DNA of 64,000 nt from Datisca glomerata (Eukaryota > Streptophyta > Magnoliopsida > Cucurbitales > Datiscaceae). The position numbers and the translations under genes are program-made. Location: positions 1-64,000 of the forward strand of contig QANY01013851.1 in NCBI GenBank assembly GCA_003255025.1, read 5' to 3'. Below are positions 32,779 through 43,338 of this stretch, piece after piece. Under the pieces are notes generated by a model. The model did not search any database, was not told the origin of the DNA, and saw only the letters and a program-made list of their open reading frames with translations. Numbering within the stretch: position 1 is the stretch's first letter; every line of letters starts with the position of its first letter.

Positions 32779-32939
32779 GCAATGGTCAATGAGATGCCGT
32801 CAGTAGGATTGAATCACCTGCAAAACCACAGAGCCATTGCAAAAAAACACAAAGTAGCGCCAACACAGCACAGTGTGAACTAACACCAAAAGACTGAGAA
32901 TTCAAAATTTAAACAATTAAAGTAGTGAAAGGGCCTTAT
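32779..32939. other. unassigned 160 bp
   Basis: I recognise nothing in this stretch: no satellite, LINE or gypsy words, no frame of note. It bridges LINE copy 10 and minus-strand satellite. Confidence 0.5.
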
Positions 32940-33683
32940 AGCCATACCGAGTCATAAAGACTCAATGGGATGTGTTTAGGTCCAAATTAGAGGAACCTAG
33001 CTAAACTTCGATCTTTTGGGCATGTCATGTACTCAACTGGCTTTGATATCCAATACACGTTTGAGATAAGAATTTGGAGTGTTGTGATCGTTTTAGGTGC
33101 TTCTAGTGCCATACAGAGTCAAAAAGGTCAAATCAAATATGTTTAGACCCAAACTAATTGAACTTGGCTAAACTTGGTATTTGGGCATGGCATGTACTCG
33201 AACTGACTTTTGAAACCCAAATACATGTTTGGCACAAAACGTTGGAGTGTTGTGGTTGTTTTAGGTGTTTCTAGTACCATACAGAGTCAAAAAGACACAA
33301 TGGGACGTGTATAGGCCCAAACTAGATGAACCCTAAACTTGCTTCTTTTTGGCATGACATGTACTCGAACTGACTTTTGACACCCAATACACGCTTTGGG
33401 AGTTTGGAGAATTGTGGTCAGTTTAGGTGTTCTTGGTGACATGCGGAGTCAAAAAGACCCGGGGTGCGTGTTTAGGCCCAAACTCGATGAACTTGGCTGA
33501 ACTTGGCTAAACATGGATATTTTGGGCGTGGCATGTACTCGAACAGACTTTTGATACCCAATACACATTTGAGACAATAACTTGGAGTGTTGTGATCATT
33601 TTAGCTACTTCTAATGCTATATTGAGTCAAAAGACCCAATAGGATGTGTATAGGCCCAAACTAGATAAACTTGGCTAAACTTG
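32940..33683 (-). repeat. 168-bp satellite, minus orientation
   Basis: About 4.5 monomers read in reverse (CATGTACTCGAACTGACTTT, GGAGTGTTGTGGT, AACTTGGCTAAACTTGG). Orientation is opposite to the arrays left of 19343. It ends at the 3' LTR of element B. Confidence 0.92.
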
Positions 33684-34538
33684 TGATATGAAACCCCACC
33701 GATGATTTATGATGAAACCCGATAACAATGATGGTTCAAGAACCCCAAGAACGTGAAAGACAAGATTGTTGAGCCTTAACCCGTCTAGCAAGATAAGAAC
33801 TAAAACTACGAAGGATAGAAACGCCACACCAAGAAACCTAAGGATCACTCAAGAATCAAGGTGATAAGTTTGGTTGTTTGAATGCCACAAGACTAACTTG
33901 ATAAGTTCAAAGAGTTCTTTCAAGAACAAAGAGGACACATCTCACAATAACATAAACTTTTTTTCAATATTCATAAGATGATTACAAATTTCGTGGGTAC
34001 CATGTTTTATACTTGGAACAACCCTCCAAGAATAGGAAAAGCATTAATTTTAGCTTTGAAACAACACCAACATTAAAGTAAATAAGTTCCCACGTTTTTA
34101 GACCTTTTTGCTACTAATAATAAGTAAATATAACAAATTGACTATGAACAATGTATTTAAGCATAACCAATCCAAAGCTAGATTCATCCCCGTATTTAAT
34201 AGCCTTGAAAATAGTCCAATTCATGCCCTTTCATGGCCTTATCTTGATGAACACGTTTTTGTAGGTTCATTATCCTTTTCAATATGCTAATTAGACTCTT
34301 CAATGGCCTTATGACATTGATAAAGCCTTGATTTTCATTTGGACCCACATTGGGCTTCACTTTTCCAGAATTATTCCAATTCTCCTGAAACAGTCCTATA
34401 AGTGCTTTCTTGAAATTTTGGGCTCTAAGTTTTGTAATTGGACCACCAGGGAGTGATAAAGGATCTTGTGCAAGTTCAGCTCCATTCCCGCGTGTATGCT
34501 CAACCCCACGTCCATTTTCAGCTCCTAGATTTACATCA
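33684..34538 (-). repeat. 3' LTR of element B (855 bp)
   Basis: Plus-strand ends TGATATGAAACCCC and TTTACATCA. The pol frame continues about 340 bp into it, to a stop at 34196. Confidence 0.92.
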
Positions 34539-36357
34539 TTCTCCCCCTCTTGAGAAGGATTTGTCCTCAAATCAACACCTGCATCAAATGGAGACAAATC
34601 AGCAACATTAAAGCTTGTTCTGACACCATATTCACCTGGTAAGTCAAGTTTGTAAGCATTGTCATTAATGCGTTCCACCACTTCAAGTGGTCCATTACCC
34701 CGATGTAGGAGTTTTGAACGTCGCTGCTCCGGAAAACGCTCTTTTCTCAAGTGCAACCAAACCCAATCTCCGGGATCAAAAATTATCTTCTTGCGTCCCT
34801 TCTTGGCTTGATTGACATATTGTCTAGTCCTCCTTTCAATATTCAATCGTGCCTTCTCATGAATTTGCTTCACAAATTCAGCCTTCTTTTTTCTGTCTAA
34901 GTTTACACGTTCACTCAAAGGTAAATGAATTAAATAAAAAGGAAACAAAGGATTAAATCCATAAACAATATCAAACGGTGAAAACTTGGTTGCTGAATGT
35001 GCACTTCTATTGTAAGCAAATTCAACATGTGGCAAACAATCTTCTCACGTTTTTAAGTTCTTCTTAATGATAGCACGCAATAAAGAAGACAAAGTTCTAT
35101 TCACTACTTCAGTTTGGCCATCAGTTTGTGGTTGACAAGTAGTAGAAAACAATAACTTGGTTCCCAACTTTCCCCGCAAAGTCTTACAAAAGTAACTAAA
35201 AAACTTTGCATCCTTATCGGAAATAATGGTCTTAGCCATGCCATGTAACCTAATAATTTCTTTGAAGAACAAACATATGTGATACATCATCGGTTTTATG
35301 ACATGCAATGAAGTGTGCCTTTTTATAAAACCTGTCAACCACCACAAAAATTGAATCTCCCCCCTCTTAGTTCTAGGTAAACCTAAAAGAAAATCCATAG
35401 AAATATCAGTCCAAGGTTTACTAGGTATAACCATGAGGTTTTAATTTAGACTTAGCTTGTTTACATGTGATATATTTTTCACAGATTCTTTGCACATCAT
35501 GCTTCAGATGAGGCCAAAAGAAATGTTCATGCAAAACTCCAAAAGTCTTAGCTGCTCCAAAATGGCCCATTAATCCTCCACCATGAGCTTCTCTCACAAG
35601 CAATTCACGCAAAGAACACATAGGCACACATAATTTATTTTCACTTTTTCACATGCATTGAACACATTACCAAAATCAGAATCTTGTGCATGCAAATCCT
35701 TAATGTATTCAAAATCAAGCAATTTTGTGTCTAAAATTGAAAGTAAGGCATTCCTTTAGGACAATGCGTCAGCAACCACATTTTCCTTACCTCGCCTATA
35801 TTTGATCACATAAGGAAATGTTTCAATGAATTCTACCCACTTGACATGTCTTTTGTTCAACTTTTTTCTGTCCGTTCAAATATTTCAAGGATTCATGATC
35901 CGTATGAATCACAAACTCCTTTGGCCATAAATAATGCTGCCAATTTTCCAATGCCCTCACAAAAGCGTTCATCTCCTTATCATAAGGTTGACAATTTAGA
36001 GCTGTCCCACTCAACTTTTGCTAAAATAAGCCGCGGGATGACCTTCTTGCATAAAAACAGCTCCAATACCTACTCCTGAGGCATCACACTCAATTTCAAA
36101 TGTTTTAGCAAAGTTAGGTAAAATAAGCAATGGTGCATTAGTTAACTTTTTTTGATCAAATTGAATGCTTTTTCTTTTTTCTTTTCCCACTTAAATGGAA
36201 CATTTTTCTTGATGACTTCAGTAAGAGGGGCCGCCAAGCTACTAAAATCATGCACAAACCGTCTATAGAAGCTAGCGAGGCCGTGATAACTCCTCACTTG
36301 GCTTATTGTTGTTGGCGTTGGCCACTCTTGTATTGCCTTCACATTTTCCTCGTCCAC
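34196..36357 (-). pseudogene. Ty3/gypsy RNase H and integrase of element B
   Basis: RNase H region (36357-35820): SYHGLASFYRRFVHDFSSLAAPLTE and [12 protein letters not shown], with frameshifts. Integrase zinc domain (35627-35440): [14 protein letters not shown] and [13 protein letters not shown], where the first Cys pair reads C..Y. Core (35434-35045): DISMDFLLGLP, SDKDAKFFS and TDGQTEVVNRTL, so the D, D and E of the DDE triad are all present. C-terminal domain (35035-34540): HVEFAYNRSAHSATKFSPF, PGDWVWLHLRKERFP, RGNGPLEVVERINDNAYKLDLP and FNVADLSPFD. The tail beyond the polypurine tract, GPITKLRAQNFKKALIGLF, is encoded in the 3' LTR. I see no chromodomain. RT is absent because of the deletion at 36358. 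Confidence 0.88.
34539..34554 (-). other. polypurine tract, element B
   Basis: CTCAAGAGGGGGAGAA on the minus strand, immediately before the 3' LTR. Confidence 0.88.
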
Positions 36358-36365
36358 CTCACTAA

Positions 36366-38115
36366 GGCTAAAATGCTCTCTTTTTCTTTTCCCTTAGTTT
36401 CTTTTCTCTCATTTTCTTTCCTCTCAATTTCAGCCTTTCTTTCTTTTTCTCTCTTCTTTTCATTTGATCTTTTGAACCTTACTTGATCCTCCATAACCTG
36501 TTTGGGAGTTAATGGAACAAGAGTAGTAAGTTTCTTTTCAAAAGTAAAAGAATACTTATTTGTGAATCCATCATGTGTAGCCCTTCAATCATATTGCCAT
36601 GGTTTCCCCAACAATATATGACATGCATGTATAGGAACCACATCACAAAGCACCTCATCCTCATATTTGCCAATGGAAAATGCTACCAACACTTGCTTTG
36701 TCACCTTGATTTCACCACATTCATTCAGCCATTGAAGCCGATAAGGACGAGTGTGTTTTAAGGTTGTTAAGGACGACTTCTACACCAAATCAGTGCTGGC
36801 CACGTTTGTGCAACTTCCCCCATCAATAATTACGCTGCAAACTTTGTTTTTGATAAAGCACCAAGTATGAAACAAATTCTCCATTTGGTTACTTTCTTCC
36901 TCCTTAACATGCATGTTGAGAACTCGCCTTGGTACCAATAATTCTCCCACCACAGCATTTTGCTCGTCATCAGCATCTTCCAAAGGTGGAATTTCATCAA
37001 CTACTTCCTCCTCATCCTCTGATTCAAGCTCAGCCTGGGCATTTATCACCATCGCCCTTTTGTTTACACATTGACTAGCTATGTGATCCCGCCCTTGACA
37101 TTTAGAACACTTAATATCCCGGGTTTTAGATATAGAAGTTTCGATGTTACCTAGAGAAGTGTTCGTCGTTGGTTTGACATTCTTAGATTGTTCAAATTTT
37201 GACTTGCTTTGTTGCTGCTCATCCCTTTTAGGGGGCTGTCTTCCGTTTACTAGTGGAAGCCACAAGTTGTCCTCTCCTAGCCAATCCTTTGCGTTTGAGT
37301 TGTTCCTCCACTTTTATGGCTTGATGCACCATATCCGACAACTCAACATAGTGTTGTAACTCAACTATATCCATAATTTCACGATTTAAACCATGCAAAA
37401 CCTAGCCATGGTGGCTTCACGGTCCTCTTCCACATTTGCCCGAATCATAGCTACCTCCATCTCCTTGTAGTATTCATCTACACTCTTGGAACCATGAGTT
37501 AGCCTCTATAGTTTTTGAAACAAACTCCTATATAGTGGCTTGGTACAAAACGCCTCCTCATAAGTAATTTCATCTCCTCCCAAGTGCCCACGGGTGGCTC
37601 TCTATTCCTCCTTCTATTATTTTGTAATTGATCCCCCAAAACAATGGTAAAATAGGTGAATTCAATTGCTGCCAACTTAATCTTCTTTATTTTTGTCACA
37701 TATGACAATCAAACACCATCTCCACTTTAGTTTCCCACTCCAAGTAAGCTTCCGGATCATTTTTACCTTGAAAAGGTGGGATTTTGATCTTTATGTTTCC
37801 TAGATCATTATCCCTCATAGGTCTACCCATCCTAACTTCTCTATTCCCATCACCACGTTCAAACCTGCCATGGTTCATATATGGCTCTTCCTCAGCATTA
37901 TCCCAACGAACACGCCCACCTCGCTGTCTATTGGGAATTTCATGTTGTTGCCCCGTAGGTGTTCCCATTTCTACCCTATCAACCCTCTCTTGAATAGGTT
38001 CTAATTCAGCCCTCAGCATACGCCTCATTTCCCCCAACATCGCTTGCATTTGAAGGTTCAGGATGGCTTGTTGTTGAACTTCTTCGAATACGTCTTCGTC
38101 TTGATTATTGGACAT
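36366..38115 (-). pseudogene. Ty3/gypsy gag and protease of element B
   Basis: Gag N-terminus (38115-37696): EVQQQAILNLQMQAMLGEMR and a 9-residue deletion in the acidic stretch relative to A. The core is shifted (37708-37499: GDQLQNNRRRNREPP, MRRRFVPSHY, frameshift at YIGV). Zinc knuckle CSKCQGRDHIASQC (about 37110) has all four ligands. Protease (about 36850-36790) keeps the active-site motif VIIDGGSCTN. The PR-RT linker (36480-36366) is Lys/Glu-rich on the minus strand and runs into the RT deletion. Confidence 0.88.
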
Positions 38116-38620
38116 ATTCAGAATCTGGAAAAAAAGATTAGAACCCTCACAAACACTCCCACACGTGTTTCACTCAAGAATTATACACACACTCTTGCCT
38201 TTTTCCACTCTTTTGTGTCTCTTTAGCCCTTAATCAAACTCAAGAAACCAATTCAAAATATCCAGCAGCAATTCAAAATGAGAAATAACCAAAACTCACA
38301 AAGGGTCAAAAATTTGATTGCGATAGAAAATGTATGGAATACACGGTTTCTATGGTTTTAATAATTACCCAAAATTCACACAAGTCCGTAACAGATTTTG
38401 ATAACTCTTTTTTTTCTGGATTTTTTTGGGCCAAAAGAGTTGAGAAAATGAGAAACAGGATTGGAACAAAAACATTCTTATTCTTTTTTTTGTAGAATCC
38501 TCAACTTCTTTTTTTTCTATTTTTCTCTCCTTGTTTTTTTATTTTTTTCTTCTTTTTTTTGTTACAGAAAGAAATAAGAAAACAATAAAGATGAAGGATG
38601 GTCAAACTTGCCTTAGAATC

Positions 38621-38637
38621 AAAACTCTGATATCAAA
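38621..38637 (-). other. primer-binding site, element B
   Basis: TGATATCAGAGTTTT on the minus strand, adjoining the 5' LTR. It resembles the initiator tRNA-Met complement TGGTATCAGAGC with changes. Confidence 0.78.
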
Positions 38638-39127
38638 TGATATGAACCCCACCGACGATTTACGATGAAACCCGATCACAATGATGGTTCAAGAACCCCA
38701 AGAACGTGAAAGACAAGATTGTTGAGCCTTAACCCCTTATCTAGCAAGATAAGAAACTAAGACTACGAATGATGGAAACGCCACACCAAGAAACCTAAGG
38801 ATCACTCAAGAATCAAGGTGATAAGTTTGGTTGTTTGAACGCCACAAGACTAACTTGATAAGTTCAAAGAGTTCTTTCAAGAACAAAGAGGACACACCTC
38901 ACAATAACATAAACTTGTTTTCAATATTCATAACATGATTACAAATTTCGTGGATACCATGTTTTATACTTGGAACAACCCTCCAAGAATAGGAAAAGCA
39001 TTAATTTTAGCTTTGAAACAACACCAACATTAAAGTAAATAAGTTCCCACGTTTTTAGACCTTTTTGATACTAATAATAAGTAAATATAACAAATTGACT
39101 ATGAACAATGTATTTAAGCATAACCAA

Positions 39128-39173
39128 TCCAAAGCTAGATTAAAAAACAAAAAAAAAAATCCAAAGCTAGATT
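39128..39173 (-). mobile_element. poly-A insertion with target duplication in the 5' LTR
   Basis: TCCAAAGCTAGATT at 39128-39141 and 39160-39173 flanks an 18-base A-rich insert (39142-39159, A6 C A11). The 3' LTR (near 34170) has the site once, uninterrupted, which proves the insertion. Confidence 0.85.
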
Positions 39174-39284
39174 CATCCCCGTATTTAATAGCCTTGAAAA
39201 TAGTCCAATTCATGCCCTTTCATGGCCTTATCTTGATGAACACATTTTTGTAGGTCCATTATCCTCTTCAATATGCTAATTAGA

Positions 39285-39439
39285 ATCATGATAAATCATT
39301 AGAATATATTCTACTCATTCGAATATAATCATTCGAATATTCGAATATAGAATAAAATACTATAAATTCTATATATATATAAATTCTAGAATATAAAGAA
39401 AAATAATAAAAAAATGTTCCACTATATAATTTATATATT
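39285..39439. other. A/T-rich palindromic insertion in the 5' LTR
   Basis: About 155 bp replace 15 bp present in the 3' LTR. Contains the palindromes ATTCGAATATTCGAAT and TAGAATATATTCTA and a TA-rich core. No clear terminal repeats or target duplication. Confidence 0.7.
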
Positions 39440-39672
39440 ATGACATGGATAAAGTCTTGATTTTCATTTGGACCCACATTGGGCTTCACTTTTCCAGAAT
39501 CGTTCCAATTCTCTTGAATCTGCCCGATAAGTGCTTTCTTGAAATTTTTGGCTCTAAGTCTTGTAATTGGACCACCAGGGAGTGATAAAGGATCTTGTGC
39601 AAGTTCAGCTCCATTCCCGCGTGTATGGTCAGCCCCACGTCCATTTTCAGCTCCTAGATTTGTATCAACTTA

Positions 39673-39946
39673 GATCTTTTGGACATGAGATGTACTCAAA
39701 CTGACTTTTGACAACCAATACACATTTTGGATCAGAGTTTGGAGTGTTGTGGTCCTTTTAGGTGCTTGTAGCGCCATGCGGAGTCATAAAGACCCAAAGA
39801 GATGTATTTAGGCTCAATTTAGACGAATTTATCTAAACTTGGATCTTTAGGGGATTACATGTACTTGAACTGACTTTCGACACTCAATACACGTTTAGGG
39901 TCAGAATTTGGAGTGTTGTGCTCGTTTTAGGTGCTTCTAATGCTAT
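39673..39946 (-). repeat. 168-bp satellite, minus orientation
   Basis: Continues the satellite interrupted by element B. Ends within a monomer at the tail of LINE copy 11. Confidence 0.9.
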
Positions 39947-40363
39947 TTGTTTTTGGTAGATGAATAATATTAACCAAAATATAATTACATATTTAGAATG
40001 GGCATACCCCAGCCAAAAAACCTATATCTAAACTTCGAGCATTTACAAGTGAGTCTAAAATCAACTCAGGTTATCCAAGGTCAACACTAAAATAAGCAAT
40101 ATAGGGAAACCAAGAAGCTACAAAATTTGACTAAGGCCTAAGGCGATATGAATAGCCGCCGGCTTAGCGTTACAAAATGAGCATCTCAGTATCTTATCAA
40201 AGCACAAAGCTAGATTTTGCCTTATAGGAGAGCCTTACAGAGGAGTGTAAACAGTTTGCCTGAAGATAGGCTCGGAAGTCCATATGCTTGGTTTATACAA
40301 AGCAGCACCTAGGATGTTCAAGGTGAAATGCATCAGTGTTGCACTAAGGGGTTAGCACCAACA
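39947..40363 (-). mobile_element. LINE 3' UTR (copy 11), 5'-truncated
   Basis: Minus-strand 3' UTR ending GGGGTATGCCCATTC ... GGTTAATATTATTCATCTACC and a short A run at 39947-39955. No coding part. Similar to fragment 5 (9195-9471). Confidence 0.75.
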
Positions 40364-41701
40364 TTTTTTTGGTAAACAAATTGTATAAACCAAAAGATAC
40401 TTCCACGTGTACAGAGGCATATCCCAGGAAATACAAAATCAGAGCCTAATCAAAGGCTTAAAATCTGCACGTAAATTAAACTAGTAACATGTAAAGTCCT
40501 GAAATTAGATACCAAGGCTTTATAAGACAGCCAAAGTTTACAAAATTCTTGGGTTGGATCTATCCACTAAAAGTAGATTAGTATCATTAGTGCCAAAACA
40601 CTTTGAATCCTAAAGCCTTAATCTAACTAATTGTGAGATAGCTTCAATTAGGACCTTGAAATCTCTGATTTTGCCTTCAAAAATCCTTGCATTTCTTTCT
40701 CTCCATCTATAATAGATGAAGGAAGTAAAAGCTAGCTTAACTAGGACTCCTCAGAGTGACTTCCCTTTTGCATTAGCTAGCATCCAATCCACAGACTGAC
40801 CCCAATCCCTAACCTGGCAGTGTAGATCACATTTGTTCACAAGTGTGGCCCATACTCTGGTTGAATAGCTACCTTTGACAAAAAGATGCTCATGTGTGGT
40901 AGCAAACACAACACACAAAATCACCACCAAATGTGTTTAGAGAACCATATCATCTTTCCCCACTTAACTGCTGGTCTTGTAGGGAACAATGCCTTTATGG
41001 GTTAGACTTAGAGAAAAATCTCCATTCTGACTTGTACTCTATTTTGAAACATCTTGTCTTGGAACTTGGGCAGGAGGAATTGGAACACTTCTAATCTCAA
41101 GAAGCTCAAAGGTGTTTGAAGTTGCCAATGCCATTGATTGTCTTGAATGACAACACTCACCATAGAGTCCACAGTACAAGAAGTTCCTGACAAATTTTTT
41201 TGCCCAAATCTGGCCCAAAGGACACCTAGAGGATGCCAATTATCTGTAAGAAGCTTCACAGCAGTACCATCTCCAATAGTTATAGAGCAAAATGGCAGAA
41301 ACTTGCTCTTGAGCTTGAGAAGCTTTCTCCAAACCCAAGATGGGTTAGAAGGAATCGAAACCAAGAAAATTGAACTTTTTCTGATTAGGTAGTTTGACAC
41401 CAATCTTTCCAAAGTGATCTTTTAAAAGGGAGTAGGAAGAACCATAAGTGTTTGGCTATAGAAACTTCATTAGCTAGAACCAGATCCCTAAGGCCACACT
41501 CACCTTGTACCTTGTCAAAGCACAGGTCTTCCAAAACTACCTTGGCCCCCAGAAGCTCTAGTATCTTGACCATTCCATAGAAAATTTCTTACCAAGCATT
41601 GGACTTTCTTCACCATTTCTTTAGGGAGAATGGAAAGACCACTCCAAAAGTTGACCATAGCCTTAAGGACATCCTTGATAAGTTGGAGTCTTCCTGCATA
41701 C
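40364..41701 (-). mobile_element. LINE copy 12, 3' half, subfamily Z
   Basis: Poly A as T7 at 40364-40370, then GGTTTATACAATTTG-type 3' end, 3' UTR and the zf-RVT part of ORF2: GRLQLIKDVLKAMVNFWSG, PSNPSWVWRKLLKLKSKF, WHPLGVLWARFGQ. Several frameshifts. The 5' half of the same element lies at 46006-48185, beyond the inserted copy 13. Confidence 0.85.
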
Positions 41702-41835
41702 AAACAATGTATTAACACAAAAAAAGGATTAACCCGAAAAATACAAACAAATATATTAACCCGAAAATATATTAAACCAAAAAATATATTAACCTGAAAA
41801 ATACAAACAAATATACAAGGGGCATACCCCAGGAT
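41702..41835 (-). repeat. expanded LINE 3' tail
   Basis: Four or five imperfect copies of a unit containing GGTTAATATATTTGTTTG and TATTTTTC, read on the minus strand. Other LINE tails of the window have the unit once. Confidence 0.75.
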
Positions 41836-42125
41836 ATACAAAGCTACAAAGCCAAAAAAGAGATAAGCCTAGCTAGCTAAAGCCAAAACAATTCTAAACC
41901 CAAAAAATAAGCCAACTAAAACTCAATCCATTACAAAAACAAACCAAACTCCTCAATGTAAACAAAAATAACAAAGAAACAAATTAACATATTCAACCCC
42001 TAAAGAGGCTAAAAAAATTAAAAGGTTGAGATCCCAAGCAGCATGGAGAGACAGGTTCAACTCTGAGGCATGGACACCTTTAAGCAACCAAAACCTATCC
42101 CTAATGGAGCCCGAGATAACCTTGA

Positions 42126-43330
42126 TCAAAACAGCATTATCCCTGATTTTTCCCTAGAAGATTCTGAGGTGTTCCTCTCCCTCCAAATATGGTAAATAAA
42201 GGTTGTGAACAGAAGCTTCAGAATGGAGCTAACAAGAAACTTACCTTTGGCCTTAACTAGGAGCGAAGAGATCCATTGATACAAGTTGGAGTGGGGGCTG
42301 CTTAAACCACATTTAGCTAGAAGAGTGTCCCAAATTGACATTGTGGATTTGCATCCCACAAAAAGGTGCTCAGCTGACTCACACCCACCCACACAAAATA
42401 CACATGAAGGGCTAATAGATGTAGGCATGGACCAATGTTCCATTCTATCCTTAGTCAACAACTTGCCTTTGATAGCCACCCAAGAGAGGATGAGAAACCT
42501 AGGCACATGGCGATTGAACCAAATCAGCTTAGTCCACCTCACACACTCCCTATCCAGAGCAAGGGTTTATAGGTATCTTTAACTGAGAAAAGCCATTTCT
42601 TGCTAGGGGTCCAAGCCCAAGAATCACTCATTAGACCCTTGGGAGGGGGAGATGGGTATCTCTAATCTCCATAAGCTCAAAAGTGTTTGAAGAGGGCCAA
42701 TTCCAGCACCCATTTCGAATCACCTTACTCACTGTAGAGTCAATATCCCACCATGTACCCGAGAGAATCCATGGGCCAAATTTGGTAATGAGAACTCCCA
42801 AAGGGTGCCATTGATCAGTAAGAAGCCTCACATGCTGCCCATTGTGAATAGTAACTTTGCAAAAGGGAGAGAATTTATTCCTTAATTTCAGAATTTTCTC
42901 CAAACCCAAGAGCAAGCAGAAGAAATAGGAGTAACATAAAGGAGCTCTTTTTTTACTAAGAAGGTGAGGCACAAATCCTTCCACAAGGAATAGCAATCAT
43001 TTGAGATTAAGAACCATAGGTGCCTTACCACTGAAACTTCATTGGATAGAATCAAAGTGATTTTACACAAAATAGCCTGATTGGAGCTAAAAATAGACTC
43101 CACCTCAAGCATTTTTGAATCCCAAGTAACCCAAATCCTTCCTCCTTGAGAAAAATTATAATTAGCTAGAATCTTCCAATTAGGGAACACACTTTGAGCA
43201 ATTGAAGAAAACTTAGGAAATTTCACCTTAGTTTCACCAAAGAGCACAAATTCAGTTAAAAGTCTCTACACAACTTTCTGACATTCGCCTGCTTGAGAGT
43301 ACTATTGAAGCTTCTCACTTTCCAAGTGGC
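42126..43330 (-). pseudogene. LINE ORF2 with endonuclease start fused to zf-RVT region
   Basis: The endonuclease N-terminus (GETKVKFPKFSSIAQSVF, GGRIWVTWDSKML, at 43247-43060) is joined near 43053, in frame, to ILSNEVSVVRHLWFLISND, which lies after the RT. The rest of the endonuclease and the whole RT are deleted. zf-RVT follows (42996-42126): VLITKFGP, LIWFNRHVPRF, CVFCVGGCESAEHLFVGC, YHIWRERN. Frameshifts near 42890, 42640 and 42170. It cannot encode an active enzyme. Confidence 0.85.
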
Positions 43331-43338
43331 AAGATTAA

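Larger units (their letters stand above)
33684..39667 (-). mobile_element. Ty3/gypsy element B: both LTRs, RT deleted
   Basis: 3' LTR 33684-34538, polypurine tract, pol, protease, gag, leader, primer-binding site, 5' LTR 38638-39667. Flanking 5 bp are ACTTG (33679-33683) and ACTTA (39668-39672), a target duplication with one later change, inside a satellite monomer. About 800 bp coding for the RT palm are deleted near 36358, so the element is non-autonomous. LTR copies differ by scattered substitutions and by two insertions in the 5' LTR. Confidence 0.93.
38638..39667 (-). repeat. 5' LTR of element B, with two insertions
   Basis: Same termini as the 3' LTR. It is longer by a poly-A insertion (39142-39159) and an A/T-rich block (39285-39439). 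Confidence 0.92.

Noticed and set aside
34540..35035. Chromodomain at the integrase C-terminus
   Set aside because: After FNVADLSPFD there is only a low-complexity tail and the LTR-encoded motif; no chromodomain aromatic pattern is visible.
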